From F22 sp963678855 (lineage in GTDB: Bacteria; Bacteroidota; Bacteroidia; Bacteroidales; Bacteroidaceae): a DNA stretch of 64,000 nt. Shown here one piece after another: positions 61,949-64,000 of the stretch. The notes under the pieces were generated by a model, which made no database searches, had not been told where the DNA came from, and worked only from the letters and a program-made list of their open reading frames with translations. Made by a program: the position numbers and the translations under genes. How positions within the stretch are numbered: position 1 is the stretch's first letter; every line of letters begins with the position of its first letter. The stretch lies in contig OY787448.1 of NCBI GenBank assembly GCA_963678855.1, positions 186,001 through 250,000 on the forward strand, in the 5' to 3' direction.

Positions 61949-64000
61949 TTATTCACTAGTACTTTCTATCCCGACAAGAGTAGCAAATGAAATTAACTCT
62001 GCGCTTGGAGCCTTCTCTTTCAAATTTCTAATTTTTTCTGTGGTTGCATATGCTACATCACCACTTTTATTAATAATATCAGCGTAATACGTTTGATTCT
62101 CAAGAATCATATTCAAACAATCATAATCAGCAAGCACTGGTTCAATATAGTAGGTCACTGCACCTGCATAACCATTTGTGACTTCGCCAAATATATTTGC
62201 CAATCGCATGTATTGTTCTACAAACAAGAACTTGCTTTTATCAATTTCAAAATCACCAGATATGATTTTGTTAGCCAATTTCAAAAGAATATCTTTAACC
62301 TTATCATGATTAAGCTTAGTAAGAATCGCATTATCTAGGTCTAAGCAAGGAATCCCTTGAGTTTTATTTACGAAATCACCCAAGAATGTTCTACCATATT
62401 CTATTAAATTCGATGACAAGTGAGATATAATATTTCGTTCAAGAAATATCGCTGTTACATCCCCCCAGTAATCCTCCACGATTCTTGCTTCATATAATTC
62501 TTCTGCTGTTAGTCCTTTTACTTTATCAGATGCGATTTGAGTTAAAGCATCCGTCAAATCTCCACCCTCCTCAATCAAAAAAATCCACATTTTTTTATCT
62601 GTAATGCATTCTTTTATATTATCTACCGTAATCCTATTAGCAACATATTTCGCCCATTTGTTAAAATCTGCAAGTAATATTTTGTCATCAATCCCCAAAA
62701 CTGAAACAATTGAAAAAAATATTGGTAGTACCTCTTCCAAAGCCATAACACGTCTTCCAAAGCTGTTCTCCAATAAATACTTTGTTACCTTTACACATAG
62801 ACCATATTCATAATTCACACACTGAACTAAAAGGTCACCGTAGTATATGTAATTTTGAATTCTACTAGCTATCTGTTCTGTAATATTATCGCTTATATAC
62901 TTTTCATTAATACCATAAGCTATTGCCATTGCAGCAAGTTCAACATATTCATCTTGCATTCCTTGGTCTGTAGAAGGCCTGTTCTCAATTAACATTTTCT
63001 TCAACGACTCTATTGGTATCTTATCCAGTAATTTTCCATCACTGATCAACTGGTAAACTTTATAAAGAGGCAGCAAATTATCATTTGCTACTAAATCTGA
63101 TTTAATTTGTTCTTCTACTGCAAGTTTCAATGATTTAAATTTATATTCGTTTTCTACTAAGATCTCTACTACAGAATAATAAAATGCACCAGCCTTTGCT
63201 TTAGTAGCTAGCCAAGAATCAATTCTATCACCATCAATACGTAATTTATATCTTGTAAACTCCTGCTTAGCAGCTGTCACATAATAAATTTGATCCTCTA
63301 CATCATCTATTTCTATTTCATCCAATTCATAAGTACATGTTAGCTCATTATCACGTATACATTCATCTAGGGCTGACATGACTGCATAATAGCTTCCACC
63401 ACTAAATTCATTGACAGACTGCATGTTTTGTACAAAAAAATCTAGAACTCTTTGTTGAATTCCCAATCCTTCCGTCTTAATCAGCACTATTTTATAAGCA
63501 GCAGAAAGTTCTTGTTTATCTATTGGTCGACTTATTAAATCTGCTGCTATATCTATCCATAATAATGTTATTATTTCTGACCCTCTATTTAGTTCTCCCA
63601 ATGCACTTATGATATTATCTAGAGTACTTGTATCTGCATTTCTAATAACATCATCTAAAATCCAATCAAACTTGGGATTAGAATCTTTGTACTTATTTAT
63701 ATCAGAGTTTTCTACTCCATTAATACAATTCTCTAAATAGCGCTTTAGTGGTATTTGATTAGCACTTTGTACATCAATTCCATAAGATAATGCTGATATA
63801 AAACTTTGGATTTCCTCTGTGTAGCTTACATGCTGACTTAAATCACCCAAATATTCACCAGACAGTACCATATCTTCAAGCCCAATATTTTCATCATTTT
63901 CAAGTTCATTTCTTTTCAGGGTATAAATTGCCATTGAAATTAGTGAAACTTGATCTTCCCAGAGATTCTTCAAAGCTACTAATTCATTAATGAACACAAT
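61949..64000 (-). CDS. Unknown large protein, N-terminus cut by the window edge
   Basis: At least 682 residues, frame open to the window end; the GTG at 63995-63997 may not be the true start. Acidic, almost entirely alpha-helical with repeated paired helices, which suggests a helical-repeat scaffold, but no family was recognised. It is the most upstream visible gene of the operon with the 361-residue, GIY-YIG and PD-(D/E)XK genes, 36 bases before the next. Promoter not in view. Confidence 0.6.
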   Translation of the reverse strand: MVFINELVALKNLWEDQVSLISMAIYTLKRNELENDENIGLEDMVLSGEYLGDLSQHVSYTEEIQSFISALSYGIDVQSANQIPLKRYLENCINGVENSDINKYKDSNPKFDWILDDVIRNADTSTLDNIISALGELNRGSEIITLLWIDIAADLISRPIDKQELSAAYKIVLIKTEGLGIQQRVLDFFVQNMQSVNEFSGGSYYAVMSALDECIRDNELTCTYELDEIEIDDVEDQIYYVTAAKQEFTRYKLRIDGDRIDSWLATKAKAGAFYYSVVEILVENEYKFKSLKLAVEEQIKSDLVANDNLLPLYKVYQLISDGKLLDKIPIESLKKMLIENRPSTDQGMQDEYVELAAMAIAYGINEKYISDNITEQIASRIQNYIYYGDLLVQCVNYEYGLCVKVTKYLLENSFGRRVMALEEVLPIFFSIVSVLGIDDKILLADFNKWAKYVANRITVDNIKECITDKKMWIFLIEEGGDLTDALTQIASDKVKGLTAEELYEARIVEDYWGDVTAIFLERNIISHLSSNLIEYGRTFLGDFVNKTQGIPCLDLDNAILTKLNHDKVKDILLKLANKIISGDFEIDKSKFLFVEQYMRLANIFGEVTNGYAGAVTYYIEPVLADYDCLNMILENQTYYADIINKSGDVAYATTEKIRNLKEKAPSAELISFATLVGIESTSE

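Noticed and set aside
1..64000. tRNA, rRNA or riboswitch
   Set aside because: No TPsiC-like block with paired arms, rRNA-like segment or recognised riboswitch core was found by reading; a covariance search was not possible.

Overview
The window looks like chromosomal DNA of a member of the Bacteroidota, most likely order Bacteroidales and plausibly the Porphyromonadaceae. The evidence is repeated TAnnTTTG promoter -7 boxes, very AT-rich leaders without Shine-Dalgarno motifs, a Bacteroidota-type AMP nucleosidase, a TonB receptor with a carboxypeptidase-like N-terminal domain, and a smalltalk/HU/amidase cluster. The species cannot be fixed from the sequence alone. No rRNA, tRNA or CRISPR array was seen.

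Region 1 (1-29.1 kb) is ordinary core genome: phosphohexomutase, a lon-tgt-LptF/G operon, a tRNA methyltransferase, amn, an orphan HsdR-N nuclease-like gene, an XRE regulator, pyrK-pyrD, an AIR synthase-like gene, prfA, pyrF, dapA, ligA, trmD, an exported esterase-like hydrolase, a His-rich TonB receptor with a Cys/His-rich partner, and small envelope or unknown genes. Notable here are Lon with about 295 extra N-terminal residues, Tgt lacking two of three zinc cysteines, and intergenic arrays of degenerate repeats phased at 21 bp.

Region 2 (29.2-47.1 kb) is a defence island. It opens with an apparently intact IS21-family element (istA-istB). Next come an EcoRII-type restriction enzyme with a Dcm-type methylase (predicted CCWGG), then an overlapping three-gene operon of a C5 methylase, a 989-residue protein with two GHKL ATPase modules, and a receiver-like protein. 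An IS3-family remnant follows, then an operon of an HsdR-N nuclease-like protein, a RES-domain protein and a GmrSD-like DUF262/DUF1524 protein. The methylase/GHKL/receiver operon is the best candidate in the window for a little-described system: it looks like a restriction or defence locus wired through a phosphorelay.

Region 3 (47.3-58.6 kb) resembles the replication module of an integrated element: lysozyme-like amidase, smalltalk peptide and HU-like protein with an acidic repeat tail on the minus strand; a Panacea antitoxin with a PemK/MazF-like toxin; an accessory DnaB operon; then, divergent from an unknown gene, an unknown 559-residue protein overlapping a divergent DnaG primase, and a frameshifted remnant. 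The divergent intergenic region at 54.1-54.5 kb carries 21-bp repeats in a leader and a 17-bp inverted repeat.

Region 4 (58.9 kb to the end) is a tight minus-strand operon of a PD-(D/E)XK nuclease, a GIY-YIG nuclease and two unrecognised proteins, the last cut by the window edge. It is a candidate defence operon with no family name that I can give.
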